Of a stretch of 64,000 nucleotides of DNA, positions 27,137 to 36,138 are shown in pieces (the stretch's first letter is position 1; each line of letters opens with the position of its first letter). Source of the DNA: JAUPKT01 sp964427855 (lineage in GTDB: Bacteria; Desulfobacterota; Desulfomonilia; Desulfomonilales; Desulfomonilaceae); NCBI GenBank assembly GCA_964427855.1, contig CAYRVH010000013.1, positions 1 to 64,000 of the forward strand. Reading direction: 5' to 3'. Under the pieces are notes generated by a model. It made no database searches, was not told the origin of the DNA, and worked only from the letters and a program-made list of their open reading frames with translations. Made by a program: the position numbers and the translations under genes.

Positions 27137-28318
27137 TTAGGGTCTTTTCCTCGACGCCAAGATGACGGGAATGGCGACAAACTGAGCCGTAACAGAAAAG
27201 GCAACCACGGCGTATATCGACACGTCATAGAGGACTCCCATAACAGCGCTTCCAGCAAACCAGGCAAATCCAAACGTGGTGTTGAGGAGGCCAAAGGCAA
27301 AACCCAATTTGTTAGAAGGAACTAACTCAGCAACCGCAGCCCTCATGATGGACTCCTGGGCGCCCATTCCAATGCCCCAAAGAACCATTCCCGCCAACGC
27401 GGCCTCAAAACCGCCCAGGAACACGAGGGGGGCAAAAAGGCCAGAGGCCATCACTGACAAGGCCAAAACTGGGAACCCAAGTCGATCAAAGAGCTTGCCG
27501 AAACCCAACGCCGCCAAGGCGTCTGACGCCATTGCAATGGCATAGAAGATCGGAATCCAATTTGCTGAGACGCAACCTTGTTTCGCAAAGTGATAAGCAA
27601 CAAGAGGGAAGTCTGCATAGCCCGCCGCAATGCAGCTTATGGCAGCGACATAAAGCCAGAAGGAATGCGTATATCCTTTCCGCTCAATCTTGATGGATGC
27701 AGACTCAAGTCCTCTGGGATTTGGGTAAAGTCTGTATGCGGTAAAAAGAGCCGTGAGCGCGGCAATGGCCGGAAGGAGAAGGCCGGCAAAAGCCGAACGG
27801 TAGTCCCCATGTGAAGACAAGATTACCGCCACTATTAGAGGTCCGCATATAGCCCCGATCTGGTCGAGAGCTTCGTGCAGACCGAATCCCCAACCTCGTC
27901 CAATGCTGTCTGATGCGCAAGACAACATGACGTCTCGCGCGGGATTCCTGATAGCCTTGCCCGTGCGCTCTGCAACGATTAACAACGCTGCGACCTGCCA
28001 ATGACCGGCCAAGGCGAGAAGAGGTACAGACGCCAAGTTCATGCAGTACCCAAGAAAAACGATGGCCCAGTACTTCTGTGTTTTGTCAGCCCAGTATCCG
28101 GAGAGAATCCTCAGTCCGTACCCGATCAACTCGCCGAAGCCGGCCACTATGCCGACCGCCGTAGCGCTTGCTCCCAACACGGACAAAAAAGGGCCAGTAA
28201 TACTTCTCGCTCCCTCGTACGTCATGTCAGAAAAAAGGCTCACCACGCCGATCAGTACAACAAACTTTACGGCGGAGGGGCGAGCGATGTCACAAATGAT
28301 AGGGGGCTTGGGCTCCAT
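27137..28318 (-). CDS. Major facilitator superfamily transporter
   Basis: A 393-residue inner-membrane protein with about 12 hydrophobic helices. The N-terminal part has VSLFSDMTYEGARSITGPFL and the loop-2 motif SGYWADKTQKYW, matching a group of MFS proteins often annotated as related to drug or sugar efflux. ERTGKAIRNPARDVMLS is the second conserved segment of this subgroup. The start lies 23 bp after the end of the hydrogenase-4-like B subunit, so it looks like the last cistron of the operon to its right. Its substrate is unknown. Confidence 0.85.
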   Translation of the reverse strand: MEPKPPIICDIARPSAVKFVVLIGVVSLFSDMTYEGARSITGPFLSVLGASATAVGIVAGFGELIGYGLRILSGYWADKTQKYWAIVFLGYCMNLASVPLLALAGHWQVAALLIVAERTGKAIRNPARDVMLSCASDSIGRGWGFGLHEALDQIGAICGPLIVAVILSSHGDYRSAFAGLLLPAIAALTALFTAYRLYPNPRGLESASIKIERKGYTHSFWLYVAAISCIAAGYADFPLVAYHFAKQGCVSANWIPIFYAIAMASDALAALGFGKLFDRLGFPVLALSVMASGLFAPLVFLGGFEAALAGMVLWGIGMGAQESIMRAAVAELVPSNKLGFAFGLLNTTFGFAWFAGSAVMGVLYDVSIYAVVAFSVTAQFVAIPVILASRKRP

Positions 28319-28341
28319 GATTTACCTTCTTTCAGGAGAGG

Positions 28342-30492
28342 TCAGTCCGTAAGCACGTGAATAACCAAAAATACCACGAGCGTAATCAAGACATAGCCTG
28401 CGTAGGCATTGACGCGTGCTGAATGAATCGCGCCTGTGATTGCGCCGAACCATTGAAACCATCCACGCAGAGGGTTCAGAACCACCCTGTCCAACACATA
28501 CGTTTCCTCTCTTCCATTACGGATTGCGGTACGGAAATGGCCTGCGATGGTCTCACGCGTATTTTCTGTCATAGATGGCCGAAAAATTGCTTCGAAGATT
28601 ACCCGAACAGGATTTGAGAAACCTGTGGCAGTGTAGGTCATTTCCGGAAAAAGCCGGCGTATGCCACCGTCCCACACAGGTTTCCGGAGAACGCCGCGGT
28701 TCCTGAAGAGAATCCGCAATATGAGAGCGCTGCCTATGACAAGAATGCCCAGAACAACAAAGGTGTACGAGGTGGACATCGCGAAGATCACGGGGTTGCG
28801 AGCAGTTCCCTGATGCAAGACCACCAGACCGCGGCCCGGCAACACGGACGATCCTACCTGAGCCCCAAGATCATGGAACTCAGCCATAAACGCCGCGCTG
28901 AACTTGGGATCCTTATTTTCGTTGCCTGAGAAAAATGGAGGGACCAACTCGTCAGTCACACTTTGATGTACTACGGGGCTGACCGCGCCGTCTATCACAG
29001 GAATGATATAGGTCGGGGTAATTCCGAAGATGAAACATGCTCCTGCCAACATGGCCATAGACGCGATGGTGGGCCACTTTGCTTCAGCAGCGGATTCTGC
29101 CGCTTTAGACCTTGGCATGCCCAGAAAACTCATTCCGTAGGCCTTGACAAAGCAGGTGACTGCCAGGGCTGCGGTCAAGGCCAGTAGGGCCCCGCATAAC
29201 GCAAAAGCTATCTTGAGTCCTTTGGCGCTTAGAACGGAGCTCTGAAGAAGAGTTTGCAGGGTAAGCCACTCGGTGACAAATCCATTGAAGGGCGGCAGGG
29301 CGGCAATGGACAGAGCTCCGACTAGAAACCATGCAGAGGTCCACGGCATGCGCCTGATCAGGCCCCCAAATCGATTCATGTTTCTCCCCCCTACCTTCGA
29401 ATCGATTGCACCCGCGCCGAGAAATAAGAGAGCCTTGTACAGTGAATGGTTGGCCGTATGGTAGAGGGCCACGACAAAGGCAATACCAGCCAACGCCGAT
29501 TGCCCACAGGTGAAAAAAACAAAACCTGCCCCAAGGCAGGCGGTAATGATTCCCATATTTTCTATTGAGCTATGGGCTAACATCCGTTTCATATCGTTGT
29601 CGATGGTTGCGTAAAGAATCCCAATGAGCGCTGAGATGCTCCCCACGATCAGCGCCACAATCCCTTGACTAGCATGGCTCACTGGCAAGAGATCGGCATT
29701 CACGCGTACGATCCCGTAAATGCCTAGATTGAGAATGACTCCGGACAGTATGGCCGAGCAGTTGGCTGGCGCGGCTGGATGCGCCCTGGGCAACCAACTG
29801 CTTGCAGGTACCAGCCCTGCCTTGACCCCGAAACCAAAGAACGTCAGCAGAAAGACTCCCCATCGAGCAACTTCTCCCATGTGACTCGATGCGTTTCTCA
29901 AAGCCGAGAAAGTGAGATTTTCCGCCGAGCTGGCTATTATTAAGAGACCCAGGACCGCCGCGAATGTCCCTACCTCACTCATAGACAGCAAAAGATAACC
30001 GGCACTGGTGACTTCCTCTTCTCTGTGTTCGTAGTTCACCAGTAAATAAGAAAGGATCGTCATCAACTCCCAAGCAATCAAGAAAGAAGCGACATCTCCG
30101 GCAACCAATGTGAGAATTATTGAGGCAAAAAGGAGATGACCAAAAAAACCAAAATATTTTATGCTGTATCGACCGACATACTTTTCCATGTATTCCACAG
30201 AAAACAGTGATATCGGCAGATACACAAGCGCGGCGACGAAAACGAACAAAGCCGAGATTCCATCCATGTGGAGAGTGATCGGCCCCAATCCGGGGAGTTC
30301 CCACAATTGGACATCAAAGGAGCGGCCGAGCAGCAAGACCCCACCGCTAGTCGCGAGCGCACATGCGGATGCGACGATCCCCAAAAAGGTCTGCATGAAC
30401 AGGTTCATTCGATCAGGGAGCACAATGGCGAGCAACGCGCCTGTCGTGCACGTCGCCATGAAGAGGAACAAGAGCATTGGGGCATCGATCAT
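28342..30492 (-). CDS. Hydrogenase-4 component B-like (HyfB/HycC) proton-channel subunit
   Basis: A 716-residue antiporter-like membrane subunit related to complex I NuoL and Mrp antiporters. The proton-path residues are present: Glu in the fifth helix (AWELMTILSYLLVNYEH), Lys in GFGVKAGLVPASSWLPRAHPAAP (given in part), and Asp/Glu further on. A C-terminal extension of about 250 residues with additional helices matches HyfB-type proteins. Its ATG overlaps the TGA of the small-subunit gene (ATGA), a translational-coupling arrangement. In the complex it should couple electron transfer to proton or sodium movement. Confidence 0.92.
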   Translation of the reverse strand: MIDAPMLLFLFMATCTTGALLAIVLPDRMNLFMQTFLGIVASACALATSGGVLLLGRSFDVQLWELPGLGPITLHMDGISALFVFVAALVYLPISLFSVEYMEKYVGRYSIKYFGFFGHLLFASIILTLVAGDVASFLIAWELMTILSYLLVNYEHREEEVTSAGYLLLSMSEVGTFAAVLGLLIIASSAENLTFSALRNASSHMGEVARWGVFLLTFFGFGVKAGLVPASSWLPRAHPAAPANCSAILSGVILNLGIYGIVRVNADLLPVSHASQGIVALIVGSISALIGILYATIDNDMKRMLAHSSIENMGIITACLGAGFVFFTCGQSALAGIAFVVALYHTANHSLYKALLFLGAGAIDSKVGGRNMNRFGGLIRRMPWTSAWFLVGALSIAALPPFNGFVTEWLTLQTLLQSSVLSAKGLKIAFALCGALLALTAALAVTCFVKAYGMSFLGMPRSKAAESAAEAKWPTIASMAMLAGACFIFGITPTYIIPVIDGAVSPVVHQSVTDELVPPFFSGNENKDPKFSAAFMAEFHDLGAQVGSSVLPGRGLVVLHQGTARNPVIFAMSTSYTFVVLGILVIGSALILRILFRNRGVLRKPVWDGGIRRLFPEMTYTATGFSNPVRVIFEAIFRPSMTENTRETIAGHFRTAIRNGREETYVLDRVVLNPLRGWFQWFGAITGAIHSARVNAYAGYVLITLVVFLVIHVLTD

Positions 30493-31259
30493 GTTCCACT
30501 CCTCCTGTTGATAAATGATATGGTCTCTGATTCACCCGGAGCTTTGCGTCCCGTCAGAACAAGCAAGCCGTGAATAATAGCTAAAGGCGGGGGGGGGCAT
30601 CCGGGGATCTCTAAATCCACAGGAAGCACATTCTTGACGCCCCCATACGATGTAAAGCTCCGGCCGAAAATGCCTCCTGAAAGCGCGCAGGCCCCTACTG
30701 CGACCACTCGTTTAGGCGCGGGCATGGCGTCGTAGGCCTTCTCAAGGGGGAGGCGCATATTGTCCGCGACGGGCCCGGCCACGAGCAGCACGTCGGCGTG
30801 TCGTGGAGTAGGGGTCATAAAAAAGCCAAGGCGGTGTATATTGTAGTATGGCTTGGTCAGTTGCTCGATTTCACTCAGACAAGCGCGACAGGACCCGGCA
30901 TCGACCACGCGGATATGCAGGGATTGGGAAAAGGGACGCGTCAACGCGCTCGCCGCGTAGGGGCCCGTCGCGCTGAAGCTAGCCCATTCCCACGAATCTT
31001 CCCAATCCAGAGGAGTGGGAGCGCGACGCGCGCAGCGCCGACAAGAGACGCATCGCCTGTAATCCACGGCTATGCGGCCGTTCTCGGCATTGAGAGCGCC
31101 GGTAGGGCACATGTCCTGGGTCAAGGCCTGGTCATGTTCATCCACTATTAAGGTATCTGTGGGACGGCCGGGGGAAACACCAGCTGCCGACTCTGAATGA
31201 CTAGGATACCCGGTTGTCTTGATTCCCCTGCGAATACCCCATAAAACCCATTTACTCAC
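30489..31259 (-). CDS. Hydrogenase-4/complex I-type small subunit fused to a ferredoxin domain
   Basis: A 256-residue protein. The N-terminal 80 residues carry a single 4Fe-4S site: CPTGAL plus CVSCRRC. The C-terminal domain is a NuoB/HycG-like electron-transfer subunit whose proximal-cluster ligands are all visible: C-x-x-C in GSCRACLSEIEQL, Cys in VAVGACALSGG and Cys in EIPGCPPPP. It should pass electrons between a donor such as ferredoxin and the large subunit at the membrane arm. The GTG at 31259 is chosen because GGAGGGG lies just upstream; longer frames to 31472 read into the previous gene. It overlaps the next gene by four bases. Confidence 0.9.
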   Translation of the reverse strand: MSKWVLWGIRRGIKTTGYPSHSESAAGVSPGRPTDTLIVDEHDQALTQDMCPTGALNAENGRIAVDYRRCVSCRRCARRAPTPLDWEDSWEWASFSATGPYAASALTRPFSQSLHIRVVDAGSCRACLSEIEQLTKPYYNIHRLGFFMTPTPRHADVLLVAGPVADNMRLPLEKAYDAMPAPKRVVAVGACALSGGIFGRSFTSYGGVKNVLPVDLEIPGCPPPPLAIIHGLLVLTGRKAPGESETISFINRRSGT

Positions 31260-31273
31260 AGGTTCCCCTCCTG

Positions 31274-32887
31274 TTAACGGTCGCATTCGGCACTGGAAAG
31301 CCCAAACGTTGCCATAACGATGGGAAAATCCTGGAATGCGAAGTTCTCGGCGGCTAAATGGAAGCCATGCCAATTCATAAAAGACGGCGGCGTCACTCGA
31401 TAGCGCTTTACCAAACCGTCCTCTCCAATACTTACCCAATGGAATGCCGCTCCTAATGGAGCTTCCACCCATCCCAAGGCCTGGCCAGACTTCAAACGAA
31501 ATTCAGTACAGGCGGTGTCGCCAGGCGGTAAAGCAGAGCATAGGCGGTCAATGATGTTCGCTGATTCTTCCGCCTCACGAAAAAGCACCCTCAGTCGTGC
31601 ATAGCCATCTCCTTCAGTTTCCAGCGCAGTCTGGCATTCCACCTGGGATCTGTACGGACCATACGGTAGGATTCTCCGCAGATCCCGGGCGATCCCTGAC
31701 CCTCTCGCGACCGGTCCTACCAGCCCGTACGAAAGAGCCTTTTCTCTGGAAACGATCCCGACTTCTTCAATTCGATCTAGGAAGCTGCTCGACAGCCGGA
31801 GCATGTCAAACAAATTTCTAAGATCAGACGCGATAGACCTGACGTTGTTTCCAAGCATTTCACTCTGGTGGCCGGCGAGGTCTATTGAAATTCCGCCGGG
31901 CTTGTTGATCCCAAAAAGATATCGGTGCCCTGAAAGAATACAGGAAAGCCTCAGAAGCTCTTCCTCCAAGATGGACGCTTCACTCGTTGCGACTGCGAGT
32001 GCTGTGGAGCCGCAGATACCAGCTATTGCGCCAACGTGATGTCTTAGACGTTCCAGCTCGGCGAAAAGAACCCTTAAGACCTGTCCACGAGGAGGGGGGA
32101 TCAGTCCAGAGATTTTTTCGACAGCTTGACAGAACGCAAGCGAGTGAGCAAAGGCTGATGCGCCAGAGAAGCGCTCAGCCAAAAGAAGTACTTGTTCAAC
32201 TGGCTGATTTTCTGCCAACTTTTCCACTCCCCGAAATTTGTAAAAAATGCGCAGTGCGGTTCTCACGACATCTTCACCGACTGTTTCGAGGAAAAACTGG
32301 CACGCCTCGGCATAATCTGAATACACAGGCCCGATGGGCATCATAAATGCGCCTTGAGCCTCAAGTATTCTCAGGGGACGCCATTCCGGATCAACCTCGC
32401 GATGCACATAAGGCTTTGAAGCGTCGAAGCTTTTCTTCATGGGATTGACGCATTCAGGCCACTCTTCGTGCAGGACAAAATCACCAAGCTTCGGATGCCC
32501 CTCAAAGGAGATGCCAAAGAGGTCTTCGACCTCCCGTTCGTGCCAATCTGCAGCATGCACCTCCGCACTGATACTGGGCATCACGGTATTGGTTTTTGGC
32601 TGTTCCACGCAGACATGGACTGCGTCGATTTCGGCGTCTCCATAGAAAATGTAACGAAAAAGCCAGTGAGACTCTTCTTCTTGCACGATCAAGGTGGCGA
32701 GAGCATAATCGTTCTCGCGGAAGAGCCACTCACACAAATCCTTGAGAGTAGAGTTCCCGCACGTAATCAGGGCGCCCCGATCTTCTCCTTCTTCAACCGG
32801 CCCACTGACTTCTATGCCGGGCCAGCGGGAACGAATTCCGTCGATGAGATCTTTTCGTGTCGGCCGTCCTTTGATGGATTCATCCAT
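31274..32887 (-). CDS. Hydrogenase-like large subunit lacking Ni-Fe ligands (NuoC-NuoD/HycE homologue)
   Basis: A 537-residue fusion of a NuoC-like 30-kDa domain (HEREVEDLFGISFEGHPKL, residues 116-134) and a NuoD/HycE-like large-subunit domain. In group 4 [NiFe]-hydrogenases the first metal motif is C-G-x-C. Here the aligned segment ERFSGASAFAHSLAF has Ser241 and Ser244. The C-terminal DPCxxC motif is replaced by GLSSAECDR, with Ser531 and Glu534. All four Ni-Fe cysteines are therefore gone, while the surrounding fold motifs remain. This matches energy-converting-hydrogenase-related (Ehr) proteins known from Geobacter and relatives. It should not activate hydrogen; its substrate (quinone or other) is unknown. 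No C-terminal maturation tail is present, as expected for a protein that does not need nickel. Confidence 0.92.
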   Translation of the reverse strand: MDESIKGRPTRKDLIDGIRSRWPGIEVSGPVEEGEDRGALITCGNSTLKDLCEWLFRENDYALATLIVQEEESHWLFRYIFYGDAEIDAVHVCVEQPKTNTVMPSISAEVHAADWHEREVEDLFGISFEGHPKLGDFVLHEEWPECVNPMKKSFDASKPYVHREVDPEWRPLRILEAQGAFMMPIGPVYSDYAEACQFFLETVGEDVVRTALRIFYKFRGVEKLAENQPVEQVLLLAERFSGASAFAHSLAFCQAVEKISGLIPPPRGQVLRVLFAELERLRHHVGAIAGICGSTALAVATSEASILEEELLRLSCILSGHRYLFGINKPGGISIDLAGHQSEMLGNNVRSIASDLRNLFDMLRLSSSFLDRIEEVGIVSREKALSYGLVGPVARGSGIARDLRRILPYGPYRSQVECQTALETEGDGYARLRVLFREAEESANIIDRLCSALPPGDTACTEFRLKSGQALGWVEAPLGAAFHWVSIGEDGLVKRYRVTPPSFMNWHGFHLAAENFAFQDFPIVMATFGLSSAECDR

Positions 32888-32893
32888 TTCCCA

Positions 32894-34342
32894 TTACCTC
32901 CCAAGCGCATTGGACGCATGGCGCAAAAGTTCCATGAGGGAATTTGGCATGAACAAACCGAATAGGGCCACTGGAATCGCTGCAAGAACAATGGAGAAGA
33001 CATAGCTCAGGGGAAGACTGGGCCGCTTGAGCTTTGCCATGGGTTCGCCAAAGACCATGCGTGACAAGTGAAACGTGACGCCGCAGAAAGCAATTACTAT
33101 GAAAAGGGCCAAAAGCCCCGTTGCCACATACTGGCCGCTTGAAATGCCTGCCCGCAATATGTTGAGCTCACTCAAGAACACCGCAAATGGAGGAGCTCCC
33201 GAAATTGCGAAGGCGCCAATGAGCAAAGCCGCCCCCAAAAATGGCGATTCATGAACCAGTCCCTTGATCGATCCAATATCTCGTGCACCTGTGATCCGTA
33301 GAACTCCGCCTGCCGCAAGAAAGCAGAGCGATTTGGCAAAGGAGTGGCTCATCATCTGATAAGTGGCTCCAAAGTAACCGGCAGAGCCTCCCAGCCCGAC
33401 TGCCACCAAAATGATGCCCATGTGTTCGATAGTCGAGAAGGCAAGCAGCCGCTTATATTCTCGCACCTGAAGCAGCAAAAGAGCCGCAAACGCACACGTT
33501 ATAAGGCCGAATGCAAGAATCCACTTTTCCGACGTCGCGCCCAGGGCGCCTTGGGCGCACGGTACCATTTTCATGAGGCAGTAAAGCGCCGTGGAAGTCT
33601 CGACGCCGGACAAGAGCGCGCAAATTGACGATGGCGCTTGACTGTGGGCGTCTGGGAGCCAGGTGTGGAGGGGAACGAGGCCGGCCTTTGTGCCAAACCC
33701 GACAAGCACGAACAGAAAGGCGGTCTGCACAAGAATAGGGGGCATGTTCGGAGTGGAGTTCAACAGAGCGCCCCAGGTAAACGTATCCCCACCCGTCATG
33801 ACAACCCCCCAGTACAGCAGCAATATGCCGAACAAGGCGAGGGCTGCGCCCATACAAGTCAATACCGCATATTTCCAGGCCGCCTCTATTGCTTCGGGGG
33901 TGTTTGGGAAGCTCACCAGGAAGACCGACAAGAGGGTCGTGAGTTCCACCGCCATCCAGACCAATGTCAACTGAGCTAAGATCGGCACCGCCAACATTGA
34001 AGCGAGGAATAGGTTGTAGCGCCAATAGTAGCGGCGTACTCGCACAGCCCCGTTTGGCTCGACGATATTTTTGGTATATCCCCACGAAAAGATGGCCGCA
34101 GTAAAACCCACGAAAGAGACAAGCAATAATAGCAAGCCTCCAAATGCATCGCACTCAAGCCAGTCTTTCACGGCTACGATCGGTACGCCGCCGGATACCT
34201 TGAGTACCACGAACCATGACGCGGCAAATACCAGCAACGAGGCGAAAATTGTCAATGCAGCTGTAAAATTACGGTTCTTCACAGGAAACAGCGAAACTAC
34301 AGCAGTCAGTAAGGGTATCCCGAGGATGCAAAAGATTTCCAT
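32894..34342 (-). CDS. Hydrogenase-4 component F-like (HyfF) proton-channel subunit
   Basis: A 482-residue antiporter-like membrane protein (NuoN/NuoL family). It has about 14 hydrophobic helices, the Glu of helix 5 in LVWMAVELTTLLS, and the Lys of helix 7 in GFGTKAGLVPLHTWLPDAH. Another Lys-containing helix follows near REYKRLLAFSTIEHMG. It is the second antiporter-type subunit of the complex; with HyfB this gives two potential ion paths. Start and stop lie six bases from the neighbouring genes. Confidence 0.92.
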   Translation of the reverse strand: MEIFCILGIPLLTAVVSLFPVKNRNFTAALTIFASLLVFAASWFVVLKVSGGVPIVAVKDWLECDAFGGLLLLLVSFVGFTAAIFSWGYTKNIVEPNGAVRVRRYYWRYNLFLASMLAVPILAQLTLVWMAVELTTLLSVFLVSFPNTPEAIEAAWKYAVLTCMGAALALFGILLLYWGVVMTGGDTFTWGALLNSTPNMPPILVQTAFLFVLVGFGTKAGLVPLHTWLPDAHSQAPSSICALLSGVETSTALYCLMKMVPCAQGALGATSEKWILAFGLITCAFAALLLLQVREYKRLLAFSTIEHMGIILVAVGLGGSAGYFGATYQMMSHSFAKSLCFLAAGGVLRITGARDIGSIKGLVHESPFLGAALLIGAFAISGAPPFAVFLSELNILRAGISSGQYVATGLLALFIVIAFCGVTFHLSRMVFGEPMAKLKRPSLPLSYVFSIVLAAIPVALFGLFMPNSLMELLRHASNALGR

Positions 34343-34348
34343 GAAGCG

Positions 34349-35032
34349 CTATTCCTCCCTCAGCGTGACCAGATCTCCCACCGCAGTGGTTCCCACTCGT
34401 TCGTGAACTTTCATTACGAGAACCACCATCACCCTGGTGATGATGAGCACATCAAAAGCGGCCGACAGTTCGGCAATGAGAGGAAGGTGAGGAGCAATGG
34501 CGATTCCTGCAAAGAACGCCCCGTTTTCCATGGACAAAATGGCTATGATTTGGGGTACCCCCTCTCGTCTCACCGTCATTGCGTAGGCGCCCAGGAGCAG
34601 CCCGGCCATGCCTATAGGCAGGTACATCCCAGCCGCCCCTTTTGGGGCGACCGCAGTAATGCGAACCGACACAAAATATGAAAACACAACGATGGCCAAG
34701 GCAATCAAAAGCGAAGTGGGGATATTGAGGACCTGCGATATCTCTCTTCGAGCGCGAAGCTCGTCCCCCAGCGTCTTGAGTAGAAGCCACGGTATCAATA
34801 CGATCTTTACGACAACAGTGATTGCCCCCACTGCAAACAGGGACGCCGAGCCATTGAGATAGCCGAGCACGAAAGCAGACAATGCCAAAAACGCTGATTG
34901 AAGCATAAACGTGCGTAAGCACGCGAGGACCTGCCTCGTTGCAACGAGTCCGAATGCTGTCAGAAGAAAGAGCCCAGCGGCTAACGCGCTGACCTCGTTC
35001 AAGAAAAGGTTCGATGTCAATGTGTCAGGCAT
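34349..35032 (-). CDS. Hydrogenase-4 component E-like (HyfE) membrane subunit
   Basis: A 227-residue integral membrane protein with six to seven helices. The C-terminal half resembles NuoK-type subunits, with SMENGAFFAG (conserved Glu in a helix) and VVKIVLIPWLLLK in the middle. HyfE-like proteins fuse an extra helix set to a NuoK-like module and belong only to hydrogenase-4-type and related complexes. It sits second in the operon, nine bases after the NuoH-like gene. Confidence 0.9.
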   Translation of the reverse strand: MPDTLTSNLFLNEVSALAAGLFLLTAFGLVATRQVLACLRTFMLQSAFLALSAFVLGYLNGSASLFAVGAITVVVKIVLIPWLLLKTLGDELRARREISQVLNIPTSLLIALAIVVFSYFVSVRITAVAPKGAAGMYLPIGMAGLLLGAYAMTVRREGVPQIIAILSMENGAFFAGIAIAPHLPLIAELSAAFDVLIITRVMVVLVMKVHERVGTTAVGDLVTLREE

Positions 35033-35041
35033 AGTTCCATC

Positions 35042-35992
35042 CTAGAATTGCAAGAGTCTCGTCATGACCGCAGCGACTGCAGCAACGAACGCCGCGCCTA
35101 GAAACTCTGGGATTCGAAAAAGTCTCAGCTTTGCGAGGGATGATTCAATGATTACAAGAATAAGAATGAAAATGAGCATCTTGAGTAAAATCAAGGGTAC
35201 GGCCAAGAGGACTTCGCCGATACGATCTCCCTGCGCTAAACCCCATGGGGTCACAAGTACGTTGAGAAATATGCAGAAGAGAACGAACACCTTCATGCAT
35301 CCTCCCCATTTCATGAGGGCTGCCCCTCGACCCGAATATTCTAAGCCCTTGGATTCGTCCACCATTGCCAACTCGAAATGCCCGGATGGACTATCAACGG
35401 GAATACTTCCCGTTTCGGCTATGATGAGCATGACAAAAGCGATCATGACCAGCACATGCGCTGGTTCAAAGAAATTGGCCAAGGGCGTCACCCAGTGTTT
35501 CTGAACTATGTAGGGGATAGTGGAGCCAGCTACGAACGAAACGGTGAAAAAAACGATCATAAAAACTGGTTCAGCAAGGAAGCCAACCATTCTCGTCCGG
35601 CTGGCGCCCATTGGACCGTAAGGGTTTGCAGTATCAATAGCCGCCAGGGTGGCGAAGAAGCCGCCGAGCGCCAAAATAAAACCTCCCCCAAGCATGTCCG
35701 CCATGAAAGCGAAAAAGAGAGGGTAGCCGGTAAGGACAGGGATAAGCAGCGCCACAAAGATGGGTGTTACGAACACGACGTATGGTGCAACGCGGAAGAT
35801 CCAAGACGAATATTCTGATACAATCTCATCTTTATGGAACAGCTTCCAGATGTCATAGTACGGTTGAAATATACTTGGACCCCGTTTTGATTGAATCCTT
35901 TCTTTCAGCCGATTGAGCACCCCCTTGACTAAGGGCGAAAAAGCCATCACGACGATCACCTGAATCACATTCAAGAGGATTTTGACTTCCAA
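35042..35992 (-). CDS. NuoH/HyfC-like membrane subunit, first gene of the operon
   Basis: A 316-residue membrane protein homologous to complex I NuoH and HyfC/HycD, which links the soluble arm to the membrane arm. Diagnostic segments are LKERIQSKRGPSIFQPYYDIWKL (cytoplasmic loop after helix 1, in part) and SPSGHFELAMVDESKGLEYSG, with the conserved Glu residues of the quinone-channel loop. The TTG at 35992 is preferred because GGAGG lies seven bases before it, and upstream codons in the frame read non-conserved sequence. The leader to its right contains attenuator-like hairpins. Confidence 0.88.
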   Translation of the reverse strand: MEVKILLNVIQVIVVMAFSPLVKGVLNRLKERIQSKRGPSIFQPYYDIWKLFHKDEIVSEYSSWIFRVAPYVVFVTPIFVALLIPVLTGYPLFFAFMADMLGGGFILALGGFFATLAAIDTANPYGPMGASRTRMVGFLAEPVFMIVFFTVSFVAGSTIPYIVQKHWVTPLANFFEPAHVLVMIAFVMLIIAETGSIPVDSPSGHFELAMVDESKGLEYSGRGAALMKWGGCMKVFVLFCIFLNVLVTPWGLAQGDRIGEVLLAVPLILLKMLIFILILVIIESSLAKLRLFRIPEFLGAAFVAAVAAVMTRLLQF

Positions 35993-36065
35993 TGGCGTTC
36001 CTCCGTGCACATAGATGTCGATGCCATTACAGCCCAGTAGCCGTTCCTCGGCTCTGGTTGTACAC

Positions 36066-36138
36066 AAAAAACCCACCTCGCTTTTCAGTCGGTGGGGTAG
36101 GGGTACAGCTTGACTCCTACCCGTTATGGTTAGGAGTC
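36066..36138 (-). promoter_or_regulatory. Attenuator-like leader of the hydrogenase-related operon
   Basis: Read on the minus strand, a first hairpin (GACTCCTA/TAGGAGTC, 36138 to 36112) is followed by CCTACCCC. Then comes a terminator: CCCACC (36096-36091) pairing with GGTGGG (36077-36072), directly followed by TTTTTT (36071-36066). GGGTAGG in the 3' arm of the first hairpin is perfectly complementary to CCTACCC. That competing helix would break the first hairpin and use bases of the terminator stem. Termination would stop the transcript about 74 bases before the first gene. The mutual exclusion is what a riboswitch or protein-binding attenuator needs; no known riboswitch class was recognised. 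Confidence 0.6.

Noticed and set aside
31274..32887. Annotation as a functional group 4 [NiFe]-hydrogenase
   Set aside because: All four cysteine ligands for nickel and iron are replaced, so hydrogen activation is not expected.
36066..36138. Guanidine-II (mini-ykkC) riboswitch for the Ehr leader
   Set aside because: The loop contains ACGG, but the tandem ACGR tetraloop hairpins of that class are not present.
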